A DNA stretch of 11,970 bases, taken from JANMCE01 sp031360915 (GTDB lineage Bacteria; Actinomycetota; Acidimicrobiia; Acidimicrobiales; Ilumatobacteraceae). The stretch spans positions 1 through 11,970 of the forward strand of contig JANMCE010000345.1 in the NCBI GenBank assembly GCA_031360915.1, in the 5' to 3' direction. Below the pieces are notes generated by a model that had not been told where the DNA came from, made no database searches, and worked only from the letters and a program-made list of their open reading frames with translations. The stretch's first letter is position 1, and each line of letters begins with the position of its first letter. A program made the position numbers and the translations under genes. Positions 1 through 6,324 of the stretch are shown piece by piece.

Positions 1-906
1 CTGGTGACGAATGGCGGCAAGCATGCGATTTTCGTCGCGTTCTCCGCCTTGTGTGATCCGGGCGACGAGGTCATCTGCCCCGCCCCGTACTGGACTACTT
101 ACCCCGAGGCGATCGTGCTCGCCGGTGGTGTTCCGGTGGTGATCGACACCGACGAAGTTAGCGGCTTTCGGGTCACGGTCGAGCAGCTCGAGGCTGCCCG
201 CACGCCGCGCACCAAGGTGCTGCTGTTCGTATCGCCCGACAACCCCTCAGGCGCGGTCTACCCGCCCGCTGAGGTCGAGGCCATTGGTCGCTGGGCGCTC
301 GAACACGGCATCTGGGTGCTGACCGACGAGATCTACGAGCACCTCACCTACGGCGAGCACAAGTTCGCTTCCATGCCCGCGCTGGTACCCGAACTGATGA
401 GCCAGTGCGTCATCGTGAACGGCGTGGCCAAGACCTACGCCATGACCGGCTGGCGCGTCGGCTGGATGATCGGTCCCAAAGACATCATGGAGGCCGCCAA
501 CAACTTCCAGAGCCACACCACGTCTAACATCTGCAACGTCGCCCAGATGGCTGCGCTGGCTGCCGTGTCGGGCGATCTCAGCGCTGTCTATAAGATGCGC
601 ACTGCGTTTGAGCGTCGGGGCAAGCTCATGCACAAGATGTTGAACGCCATTCCCGGTATCTCATGTCTCGAACCTCAGGGTGCGTTCTACTGCTACCCGT
701 CGTTCCAGGGTGTGCTCGGCCGTGAGATCCGGGGTAAGAAGTCGGCCAACACTCTCGAACTGGCTGACCTCATTCTGCAAGAAGCCAAGGTCGCGCTCGT
801 CCCCGGCGAAGCCTTCGGCACGCCCGGCTACATGCGCCTCAGCTTCGCGTTGGGCGACGACGACCTAGGCGAAGGCGTGCGGCGCATCGCCAACCTGCTG
901 GCGTGA
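1..906 (+). CDS. Class I/II PLP-dependent aminotransferase, 5'-truncated by the window edge
   Basis: This is the C-terminal ~301 residues of a fold-type I aminotransferase of the aspartate aminotransferase group. Such enzymes move an amino group between an amino acid and a 2-oxo acid in the cytoplasm; the substrate cannot be fixed from sequence. The reading frame is open at base 1 with no start codon of its own. The GTG at base 4 lies inside the conserved TNGGKHA stretch and is not a start, so roughly 100 residues are missing. Counting from base 4, I see SPDNPSG (77-83), which carries the substrate/PLP-contacting Asn80, then DEIYEH (108-113) with the ring-contacting Asp and Tyr. AKTYAMTGWR (142-151) carries the Schiff-base Lys143, and YMRLSFA near the C-terminus holds the Arg expected to bind the substrate carboxylate. 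It lies 65 bases upstream of serA on the same strand. Confidence 0.92.
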   Translation: MVTNGGKHAIFVAFSALCDPGDEVICPAPYWTTYPEAIVLAGGVPVVIDTDEVSGFRVTVEQLEAARTPRTKVLLFVSPDNPSGAVYPPAEVEAIGRWALEHGIWVLTDEIYEHLTYGEHKFASMPALVPELMSQCVIVNGVAKTYAMTGWRVGWMIGPKDIMEAANNFQSHTTSNICNVAQMAALAAVSGDLSAVYKMRTAFERRGKLMHKMLNAIPGISCLEPQGAFYCYPSFQGVLGREIRGKKSANTLELADLILQEAKVALVPGEAFGTPGYMRLSFALGDDDLGEGVRRIANLLA

Positions 907-971
907 CGTTCGTCTCGTACTGATTTGACAATTGGTACAACGCCGCGGTTCAGGCCAACCTTGAGGCCTAT

Positions 972-2540
972 ATGGCACGAATTCTGGTCACCGAAGAAAT
1001 CGCCGAAGGCGGCCTCAATGTTCTCCGCAAGGCCGGACATCAGGTCGATGTTCTGCTCGGGTTGTCGGTCGACGACCTTCATCGAGAGGTGGCGACGGCC
1101 TCGGCGCTGATCATTCGCTCCGAGACCAAGGTGACGCCTGAGATGCTCGCCCATGCACCGATTCTGCAGGTCGTCGGACGCGCTGGCATCGGTCTCGACA
1201 ACGTCGACGTACCCGCTGCCACCCGTCGTGGTGTCATGGTCGTGAATGCCCCGCAGTCCAACATCGTGTCGGCGGCCGAACACACCATGGCACTGCTACT
1301 CGCCCAGGCCCGCAACGTGCCCCAGGCCCACGCCGCGCTCAAAGCCGGGCGCTGGGAACGCTCCCGATGGGAGGGCGTCGAGCTGCTCGACCGCACACTC
1401 GGCATCGTCGGAGTTGGCCGCATCGGTGCGCTCGTCGCCCGTCGTGCCTTCGCCTTCGGGATGCGATTGGTAGCCTACGATCCGTTCGTCAGCGAAGAGC
1501 GCGCCCGTCAGATGAACGTTGAGCTGTTGCCGCTGGAAAAGGTGATGGCTGAGTCCGACTTCCTCACCGTGCATCTTCCGAAGACGAAGGAAACTACCGG
1601 GCTTATCAACGCCGAAATGCTGAAGCTCGCCAAGCCGAGCCTGCGCATCATCAACGTGGCTCGCGGCGGCATCGTGCACGAAGGTGATCTGGCCGATGCC
1701 ATCAAGGCCGGCGTCATCCAGGGTGCTGCGCTCGACGTGTTCTCCACTGAACCAATGACGGCATCGCCGCTGTTCGAACTCGACTCGGTCGTGGTCACAC
1801 CTCACCTCGGTGCATCCACCCGGGAGGCGCAGGATAAGGCGGGCGACACCATTGCCGACATGGTGCAACTGGCGTTGAATGGTGACTTCGTGCCCTTTGC
1901 CGTCAACATCGACGCGGCCTCCGCCGACGATCTCATGAAGCCCTATCTGCCCCTCGCCGAGCGGGTCGGTCATCTGTTCGCGACGCTGTGTGACGGCGTG
2001 CCGTCCGCCATCGAAATCGTGGTCGAAGGCCAACTTGCGGCCTATGACACCCGCATCCTGAAACTGGCTGCGTTAAAGGGTGTCTTTACACCGCACAGCG
2101 ATGATCAGGTCACCTTCGTGAACGCACTTCAGATGGCCGAAGAGGCAGGTATCGAGGTGCGTGAGGTGAAGATCGAACATACCGTCGACTTCATGTCGCA
2201 GATCACGTTGCGTTGCGCCCAGCACTCCATCTCGGGTGCGATCTCCGGCGGCCGCGAGCCGCAGCGCATCGTAAACGTTGACGGCTACGGATGCGATCTT
2301 CCGCCCTCGGCCAACATGCTGGTCGTGCACAACGAGGACCACCCCGGCATGATCGGCCTGGTCGGTACCACCCTCGGCAACGCAGGCGTCAACATCGACA
2401 ACATGGACGTTGGTCGCTCCGGTGATACCAACAGCGCGCTCATGGTGCTCGCCATCAGCGGTGCTCCTGCCGACAGCGCGCTCGACATCCTGCGCGCCGC
2501 ACCCGGAATACTCAGCGTGAAGGCGTTGCGCGGCAACTAA
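972..2540 (+). CDS. serA: D-3-phosphoglycerate dehydrogenase, long form with ACT domain
   Basis: Oxidises 3-phosphoglycerate to 3-phosphohydroxypyruvate with NAD+, the committed step of serine synthesis. The 522 residues match the long SerA type known from mycobacteria. The catalytic and Rossmann domains span ~1-305: GVGRIG (147-152) binds NAD, with Asp170 at the end of the next strand. The catalytic set is Arg231 (in NVARGG), Glu260 (in DVFSTEP) and His278 (in TPHLGAS). An intervening allosteric substrate-binding-type domain follows at ~318-445. The C-terminal ACT domain (~449-520, starting at MLVVHNEDHPGMIG) is the expected serine-feedback site. The ATG at 972 is preceded by GAGG at 963-966, and MARILVTEEI is the usual family N-terminus. 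A TTGACA at 925-930 could be a -35, but no convincing -10 lies 16-18 bases downstream, so read-through from the aminotransferase is equally possible. Confidence 0.96.
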   Translation: MARILVTEEIAEGGLNVLRKAGHQVDVLLGLSVDDLHREVATASALIIRSETKVTPEMLAHAPILQVVGRAGIGLDNVDVPAATRRGVMVVNAPQSNIVSAAEHTMALLLAQARNVPQAHAALKAGRWERSRWEGVELLDRTLGIVGVGRIGALVARRAFAFGMRLVAYDPFVSEERARQMNVELLPLEKVMAESDFLTVHLPKTKETTGLINAEMLKLAKPSLRIINVARGGIVHEGDLADAIKAGVIQGAALDVFSTEPMTASPLFELDSVVVTPHLGASTREAQDKAGDTIADMVQLALNGDFVPFAVNIDAASADDLMKPYLPLAERVGHLFATLCDGVPSAIEIVVEGQLAAYDTRILKLAALKGVFTPHSDDQVTFVNALQMAEEAGIEVREVKIEHTVDFMSQITLRCAQHSISGAISGGREPQRIVNVDGYGCDLPPSANMLVVHNEDHPGMIGLVGTTLGNAGVNIDNMDVGRSGDTNSALMVLAISGAPADSALDILRAAPGILSVKALRGN

Positions 2541-2549
2541 GCTGGACGG

Positions 2550-2572
2550 CCGCGCGGTCGGCACTCGCGCGG
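2550..2572 (+). terminator. Possible GC hairpin after serA
   Basis: A perfect 7-base inverted repeat (ccgcgcg at 2550-2556, cgcgcgg at 2566-2572) encloses a 9-base loop 9 bases after the serA stop. There is no T tract, as is common in high-GC actinomycetes, so it may be a terminator, a pause site or chance GC richness. The next gene starts only 23 bases further on the same strand. Confidence 0.3.
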
Positions 2573-2595
2573 AGCGGGTCACAAGGGAGTTACGC

Positions 2596-3462
2596 ATGAC
2601 AGTGCAGCCCCTCGCCGAAGAAGGCGTTGCCATCAAGACCTATCGGTACCTACGCATCGGCATGGTCGTGCTGGTTCTGTTGCTTGCCAGCTCGGTCATC
2701 ATCGAGGCGGTCAAAGCAAAGTGCCTCCAGACGTCCATCAGCGCGTACTACTACACGCCGGTGCAGGCGATCTTTGTCGGTGGCCTGATGGCGATCGGCG
2801 TCTGTCTCATCGTCATCAAAGGTAGCACCCCTGCTGAGGATCTTTGTCTCAACCTGGCAGGCATGCTCGCCCCGATCGTGGCGGTAGTGCCGACCTCGGA
2901 GGAACGCTCGAAATGTGCCGCATCCACCCGGGTGGCTCTGTCGCGCGACTGGGTGACCGCCAGTTATCGCAACAATGTCGAGGCGCTGCTCATCGCTGGT
3001 TTCGCCGGACTCCTCATTGCCTTCGTCGTGGCCGGAGCCGTGAACAAGAGCGCGATGGAAGCTATGCGACGCAGTGCAGAGCGGATCAGGGCTGGCCTCT
3101 GGACGGTTCTTGCGGTCCTGATAGTCGCCTTGATCCTGTTCGTGTTCTGGGACAGCTTTGGCACGCGAGCCCACGGATTCGCAGCCCTGTTGATGTTCGT
3201 CTTCCTCGCCGCGTCAAGCGCCATCAACTGGCGAGAGCTACGTGGACAAACCGCCAAACGGAAGTATCGGCGGATCTACGGCATCGTTGCCGCGGCCATG
3301 ATCGCTGTCGGCGTAATCGTGTTGCTCTTCCTCCGTAGCTGGAGCTACGACGTGCTGGTGTTGGAAGCAGCGGAGATCCTGCTCTTCGCCACGTTCTGGC
3401 TGAACCAAACCGCGGAGCACTGGGACGAAACGGTGCGACCGACGGCGTCATCGAAACGGTGA
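2596..3462 (+). CDS. Polytopic membrane protein of unknown function
   Basis: I do not recognise a characterised family. The 288 residues show about eight hydrophobic spans, at ~19-39, 57-76, 83-99, 128-149, 165-186, 193-211, 227-246 and 251-270. There is no cleavable signal peptide. The most family-like stretch is SISAYYYTP (47-55) followed by FVGGLMAIG (60-68) and an acidic TPAEDL turn (78-83). I recall a similar YYYT...FVG...AIG pattern in uncharacterised actinobacterial membrane proteins, but cannot name the family. Residues 100-127 form the longest non-membrane stretch between helices and contain Cys107; other cysteines are at 43, 70 and 84. No transporter, kinase or protease motif is visible. 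The ATG at 2596 is well supported by AAGGGAG at 2583-2589 with 6-base spacing. The gene ends one base short of the convergent ferredoxin gene. It might be co-transcribed with serA (55-base gap), but nothing links the functions. Confidence 0.8.
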   Translation: MTVQPLAEEGVAIKTYRYLRIGMVVLVLLLASSVIIEAVKAKCLQTSISAYYYTPVQAIFVGGLMAIGVCLIVIKGSTPAEDLCLNLAGMLAPIVAVVPTSEERSKCAASTRVALSRDWVTASYRNNVEALLIAGFAGLLIAFVVAGAVNKSAMEAMRRSAERIRAGLWTVLAVLIVALILFVFWDSFGTRAHGFAALLMFVFLAASSAINWRELRGQTAKRKYRRIYGIVAAAMIAVGVIVLLFLRSWSYDVLVLEAAEILLFATFWLNQTAEHWDETVRPTASSKR

Positions 3463-3463
3463 G

Positions 3464-3655
3464 TCAGTCGAGGATGCTGATGGCACCGGTGGGGCACAGT
3501 TCGGCTGCGCTCTCGACTTTGGAGCGGAGGTCTTCGCCCGGCTCTTCTTGCAGCACGTAGAGGTAGCCATCGGCCCGGACCTCGAACACCTCGGGCGCCT
3601 CTTGGGTGCAAGCTCCGGTGGACGCGCAAACATCGAAATCGACAACGATCTTCAT
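3464..3655 (-). CDS. Small ferredoxin, 3Fe-4S type
   Basis: A 63-residue acidic electron carrier. The cluster ligands are Cys10 and Cys16 in the stretch CASTGAC and Cys54 in ELCPTGAI. The position that would hold the second Cys of a 4Fe-4S motif (C-x2-C-x2-C) is Thr13, the pattern of actinobacterial single-cluster 3Fe-4S ferredoxins that usually feed cytochromes P450. The EAPEVF stretch (19-24) is also typical. The start is set by homology: MKIVVDFDVC is a normal N-terminus for the family, while the in-frame upstream extension to 3994 is low-quality sequence. There is no clear Shine-Dalgarno sequence, but TACCAT (3664-3669, - strand) ends 8 bases before the ATG and could be a -10 box of a nearly leaderless mRNA. 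No P450 or ferredoxin reductase gene is in the window, so the redox partner is unknown. It converges with the membrane protein gene. Confidence 0.88.
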   Translation of the reverse strand: MKIVVDFDVCASTGACTQEAPEVFEVRADGYLYVLQEEPGEDLRSKVESAAELCPTGAISILD

Positions 3656-3845
3656 AGGCGGGAATGGTAGCGGCCCCAGCTTAAGATCGCCCGTGACTTG
3701 CCGTTGGTGCAATGGAAGGGCCGGGCGTTGGTGTAGTGCCTTGCGGAACAGATAACTATCGGTTGCTATGGGCGCACCGGTCTTGTAAGCGCACCGCACC
3801 GCAGCGAGGACGGGCCAGCATAGTTTGGGCGCCGTTGGCGGCATG

Positions 3846-3883
3846 AGCGGTGGCCGCAGGGCCCGAACCCTTCGCCCACCGCT
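3846..3883 (-). terminator. Hairpin after the LysM gene, possible terminator
   Basis: A perfect 8-base inverted repeat (agcggtgg 3846-3853, ccaccgct 3876-3883) starts 7 bases beyond the stop codon of the LysM gene. Its 22-base loop contains a smaller AGGG/CCCT stem, so the whole can fold as a nested hairpin. No T tract follows on the - strand. The rest of the 235-base gap (3656-3890) shows no gene, tRNA or repeat. Confidence 0.45.
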
Positions 3884-3890
3884 GGTCGGG

Positions 3891-4445
3891 TTAGCGGCCA
3901 GCGTTCTTTTCGGCTTCGGCCTCTTGGATACGGCGCTCGGTATCGGCATCCTTGGCTGCCTGCTCCATGCGGTACTTCTCGGCTCCGGCCTCATCGATGC
4001 GCTTCTGGAGATCGGCTTCCTCTGCGGCGGCCTTCATGCGGTACTTCTCGGCATCGACCTCATCGGTAACGCGCTTGTCGATCTCGGCCTTGGTTGCGGC
4101 GGCATCGGCGGCTGCCTTGTCGGCGGCGGCCTTCGCATCGACTTCAGCCTGTACAGCAGCGGCCGCCTGAGCATCGGCTGCGGCCTTGGCGTCCGCGTCG
4201 GCCTTCGCAGCGGCCTCGGCCGCCTCGGCCTGGTGAGCAGCCTCAGAGTCGGCTGCGGCCTCTGCGGCCTCTTCGTCGGTGAGGGGCAGCGTGATTTCCT
4301 GGCCGACGTCGATCATGTTGGCATCAGCAATGCCGTTGGCATCCGCGATCCACTGGTAGAGGTTCTCGTCGCCGTAAAAGGTTGCAGCGATCCCCGAAAG
4401 GGTGTCGCCGGACTGGACTGTGTAGGTCGATGGCCGTTCGCTCAT
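3891..4445 (-). CDS. LysM-domain protein with Ala-rich coiled-coil tail, no signal peptide
   Basis: A 184-residue protein with one N-terminal LysM module (~8-54): TYTVQSGDTLSGIA, then GDENLYQWIADANGI and a closing GQEITLPL. LysM usually binds GlcNAc-containing glycans such as peptidoglycan. From ~57 to the end it is almost entirely Ala, Glu, Asp and Lys with heptad-like spacing and should form a long charged helix or coiled coil. Within it, AEK recurs at 132, 155 and 178, giving three copies of a 23-residue unit. No signal peptide or membrane helix precedes the LysM. The longer open frame upstream (to 4598) runs through the leuA 3' end and does not look like a secretion signal. The ATG at 4445 has GGGG about 6 bases upstream and lies 37 bases after the leuA stop. 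A TAGTGT (-10-like) ends 10 bases before the ATG, so it may have its own promoter. An intracellular role like that of small LysM proteins such as E. coli YgaU/Kbp is one possibility. Confidence 0.85.
   Translation of the reverse strand: MSERPSTYTVQSGDTLSGIAATFYGDENLYQWIADANGIADANMIDVGQEITLPLTDEEAAEAAADSEAAHQAEAAEAAAKADADAKAAADAQAAAAVQAEVDAKAAADKAAADAAATKAEIDKRVTDEVDAEKYRMKAAAEEADLQKRIDEAGAEKYRMEQAAKDADTERRIQEAEAEKNAGR
3906..4085 (-). repeat. Three-copy 23-residue coding repeat in the LysM protein tail
   Basis: Residues 121-180 of the LysM protein repeat with a 23-residue period. K/R-R-I/V recurs at 124, 148 and 171, and AEK at 132, 155 and 178; AEKYRM is identical in copies one and two. At DNA level, catgcggtacttctcggc occurs at 3966 and again 69 bases later at 4035. 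The third copy is diverged. This points to internal duplication of a helical unit. Confidence 0.75.
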
Positions 4446-4482
4446 AAGAACCCCAACACTATCGGTTCCGACGTGACCCTTG

Positions 4483-6156
4483 TTACGTGCGTTCGATGGC
4501 GCGGAGGATGGCGCGGAAGGAGGCGGTGATGATGTTGTGGTGCATGCCCACGCCCCATCGGGTGCTGCCGTCTTCTCGCAGGGTTTCCACGTAGGCAACC
4601 GCCGTTGCGTCTGACCCTTGACCGGTGGCGTGTTCGGCGTAGTCGATCACGTCGACCTTCAGGCCGAGGCCTTCCTTGACCGCGTCGACAAACGCGGCGA
4701 TCGGTCCGTTGCCGGTGCCGGTCACCGTGATTGGCGATCCGTCCACCAACAGCTGTGCGGTGACCGACGTGACCTCGTCCTGGGTGTGCAGCTCGTGCGT
4801 GTTGAGGAAGTAGCGCGGTGCTTCGGGTAGGTACTCGGTCTGGAAGGCGTCCCACATCATGATGGGACTGATCTCGGTGCCCGAATCCTCGGTGATGTGT
4901 TGGATGGTCTTGGAGAACTCGATCTGCAGACGACGCGGCAGGTCGAAACCGTGCTCGGTCTTCATCACGAACGCCACACCACCCTTGCCTGACTGACTGT
5001 TCACCCGGATGACTGCCTCGTACGAACGACCGACATGCTTTGGGTCGATTGGCAGGTACGGCACTTCCCACGTGGTGTAGTTCGAGCCAAGCGCGTCGAG
5101 GCCTTTCTTGATGGCGTCCTGGTGGCTGCCACTGAACGACGTGTATACCAGGTCACCTGCGTAGGCATGACGGGGGTGCACCGGCAGTCGGTTGCAGTAC
5201 TCGGCCACCCGCCGCAGTGCGTCGATGTCGCTGATGTCGAGTTCGGGGTCGACGCCCTGCGCCATCAGGTTCAGCGCCACGTTCACGACGTCGAGGTTGC
5301 CGGTGCGCTCACCGTTGCCGAACAGCGTGCCCTCCACGCGATCTGCTCCGGCTAACATGCCGGCTTCCGCGGCGGCGACGCCCTGGCCTCGGTCGTTGTG
5401 CGGATGCAGCGAAATCTGAACGGTGTCGCGCTTCTTGATGGTGCGGCCAAACCACTCGATGACGTCTCCGTACACCCAGGGCTGGTACATCTCGACGGTG
5501 GCTGGCAGATTCAGGATGAGTGGCTTGTCGACCGTTGGTTGGATGACGTCCATGACCGCTTCGCAGATCTCGACGGCGTACTCGATCTCAGTGCCCGTGA
5601 AGCTCTCGGGGGAGTACTCGTAGCGAATGTCGCTACCGACCAGAGTCGGCTCCAGGTCCTTGCACATCTGAGCTGCGGTGGTCGCAATCTCGATGATGCC
5701 GGCCTTGTCCTGACGGAACACCACTCGCCGCTGCAGCTCAGACGTGGAGTTGTAGAAATGGACGATGGCCCGGGGTACGCCTCGCAGACATTCATACGTG
5801 CGCTCGATCAGTTCCTGCCGACATTGCACCAGCACTTGAATCCACACGTCATCGGGTATCAGGTCATCTTCGATGAGCAGGCGAACGAAGTCGAAGTCAG
5901 GCTGGCTGGCCGACGGGAAACCGACTTCGATTTCCTTGAAGCCCATCTTGACCACGGTGTCGAACATGCGACGCTTGCGTTCGGGGTCCATGGGGTCGAT
6001 GAGAGCCTGGTTGCCGTCCCGAAGATCGACCGAGCACCACAGGGGCGCCTTGGTGATGGTCTTGTTCACCCAGGTGCGATCGGTAAGCACGAGCGGCTTG
6101 ATGGGCACGTACTTCTCGAACGGCATCGTCTTGGGGTTCACGTTCTGCGGGGGCAT
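4483..6156 (-). CDS. leuA: 2-isopropylmalate synthase
   Basis: Condenses acetyl-CoA with 2-oxoisovalerate to give 2-isopropylmalate, the first committed step of leucine synthesis. The 557 residues fit the longer LeuA class found in actinomycetes. The TIM-barrel catalytic domain carries LRDGNQ (45-50; Arg46 and metal ligand Asp47), HPHNDRG (251-257; metal ligands His251 and His253) and GNGERTGN (280-287, with Asn287 as the further ligand). The subdomain linker follows, then a C-terminal leucine-binding regulatory domain (~430-557) including the TGTGNGPI stretch (479-486). The ATG at 6156 is preceded by AGGAG (6164-6168) at 7 bases, an excellent ribosome binding site. Upstream lie an intrinsic terminator, a second hairpin and a Leu-rich leader ORF, so transcription is very probably controlled by leucine attenuation on top of allosteric feedback. 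No other leu gene is in the window. Confidence 0.97.
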   Translation of the reverse strand: MPPQNVNPKTMPFEKYVPIKPLVLTDRTWVNKTITKAPLWCSVDLRDGNQALIDPMDPERKRRMFDTVVKMGFKEIEVGFPSASQPDFDFVRLLIEDDLIPDDVWIQVLVQCRQELIERTYECLRGVPRAIVHFYNSTSELQRRVVFRQDKAGIIEIATTAAQMCKDLEPTLVGSDIRYEYSPESFTGTEIEYAVEICEAVMDVIQPTVDKPLILNLPATVEMYQPWVYGDVIEWFGRTIKKRDTVQISLHPHNDRGQGVAAAEAGMLAGADRVEGTLFGNGERTGNLDVVNVALNLMAQGVDPELDISDIDALRRVAEYCNRLPVHPRHAYAGDLVYTSFSGSHQDAIKKGLDALGSNYTTWEVPYLPIDPKHVGRSYEAVIRVNSQSGKGGVAFVMKTEHGFDLPRRLQIEFSKTIQHITEDSGTEISPIMMWDAFQTEYLPEAPRYFLNTHELHTQDEVTSVTAQLLVDGSPITVTGTGNGPIAAFVDAVKEGLGLKVDVIDYAEHATGQGSDATAVAYVETLREDGSTRWGVGMHHNIITASFRAILRAIERT

Positions 6157-6180
6157 GTCTTACTCCTGAATGTTGGCCGG

Positions 6181-6219
6181 AAAAACAAAGAACCTCCCGG
6201 CCAGTTGGCACGAGAGGTT
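6181..6219 (-). terminator. Intrinsic terminator of the leuA attenuator
   Basis: Read on the - strand, AACCTCTCG (6219-6211) pairs with CGGGAGGTT (6199-6191) with one G-U pair. After a bulged T, GCC (6209-6207) pairs with GGC (6202-6200) around the loop AACT. That makes a 12-pair stem followed at once by CTTTGTTTTT (6190-6181). This is the only T-tract terminator in the window. It lies 24 bases before the leuA start codon and after the leader ORF, where an attenuator belongs. Confidence 0.88.
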
Positions 6220-6221
6220 AG

Positions 6222-6247
6222 GGCGAGCACCGTATCGGGCGCTCGCC
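6222..6247 (-). promoter_or_regulatory. Leader hairpin of the leuA attenuator
   Basis: GGCGAGC (6247-6241) pairs perfectly with GCTCGCC (6228-6222). The inner bases GCC (6240-6238) and GGT (6231-6229) extend it to about 10 pairs with loop CGATAC. Its first base is the last base of the leader stop codon, so a ribosome on the last Leu codons would cover the 5' arm. It ends two bases before the terminator stem. A possible competing pairing is GGCGAG (6247-6242) with CTC-(GT)-GCC inside the terminator 5' arm, but this is weak and I cannot say which fold is the antiterminator. Confidence 0.75.
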
Positions 6248-6282
6248 TAGCAAAGAAGAAGGAGTCCGGCGGTGGAAGTCAC
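6247..6282 (-). CDS. leuL: leuA leader peptide with four consecutive Leu codons
   Basis: This 11-codon ORF, too short for usual gene finders, reads MTSTAGLLLLC from a GTG start. The Leu codons are CTC CTT CTT CTT (6264-6253), so translation speed should track charged leucyl-tRNA. The stop TAG abuts the following hairpin, and the transcription terminator and leuA come after it, the arrangement of classical leader-peptide attenuation known for leuA in other actinomycetes. GGAGG lies only 2 bases before the GTG, too close for normal Shine-Dalgarno use. The GTG is instead 7 bases after the -10 box, so it is probably the first codon of a leaderless mRNA. The peptide itself likely has no function beyond sensing. 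Confidence 0.85.
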   Translation of the reverse strand: MTSTAGLLLLC

Positions 6283-6289
6283 TGCCTCC

Positions 6290-6318
6290 AATGTCGCACG
6301 GTTCTCGGTGGCTGTCAA
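6290..6318 (-). promoter_or_regulatory. Promoter of the leu leader and leuA
   Basis: A perfect -35 TTGACA (6318-6313) is followed after 17 bases by GACATT (6295-6290), which keeps the A and final T of the TAnnnT-type -10. The predicted transcription start falls at or beside the leader GTG (6282). The -35 begins 6 bases after the stop codon of nitrile hydratase beta, so the promoter occupies nearly all of the free space there. Confidence 0.75.
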
Positions 6319-6324
6319 CGTTGT

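Noticed and set aside
3656..3994. N-terminal extension of the ferredoxin frame
   Set aside because: The extra 113 residues are Arg/Pro-rich, overlap the LysM gene end and have no ferredoxin features; MKIVVDF at 3655 is the natural N-terminus.
4471..4488. Small hairpin between leuA and the LysM gene
   Set aside because: The 7-base stem needs a G-T pair that becomes an A-C mismatch in the - strand RNA, and it overlaps the leuA stop codon; too weak to call a terminator.
3825..4529. Gly/Leu-rich + strand frame that looks like a membrane protein
   Set aside because: It is the reverse complement of the Ala/Glu-rich LysM tail; the hydrophobic look follows from that composition and its internal repeats.
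6157..6320. T-box riboswitch upstream of leuA
   Set aside because: I looked for the T-box core sequence and a long specifier stem and found neither; the Leu-rich leader ORF and short hairpins explain the region better.
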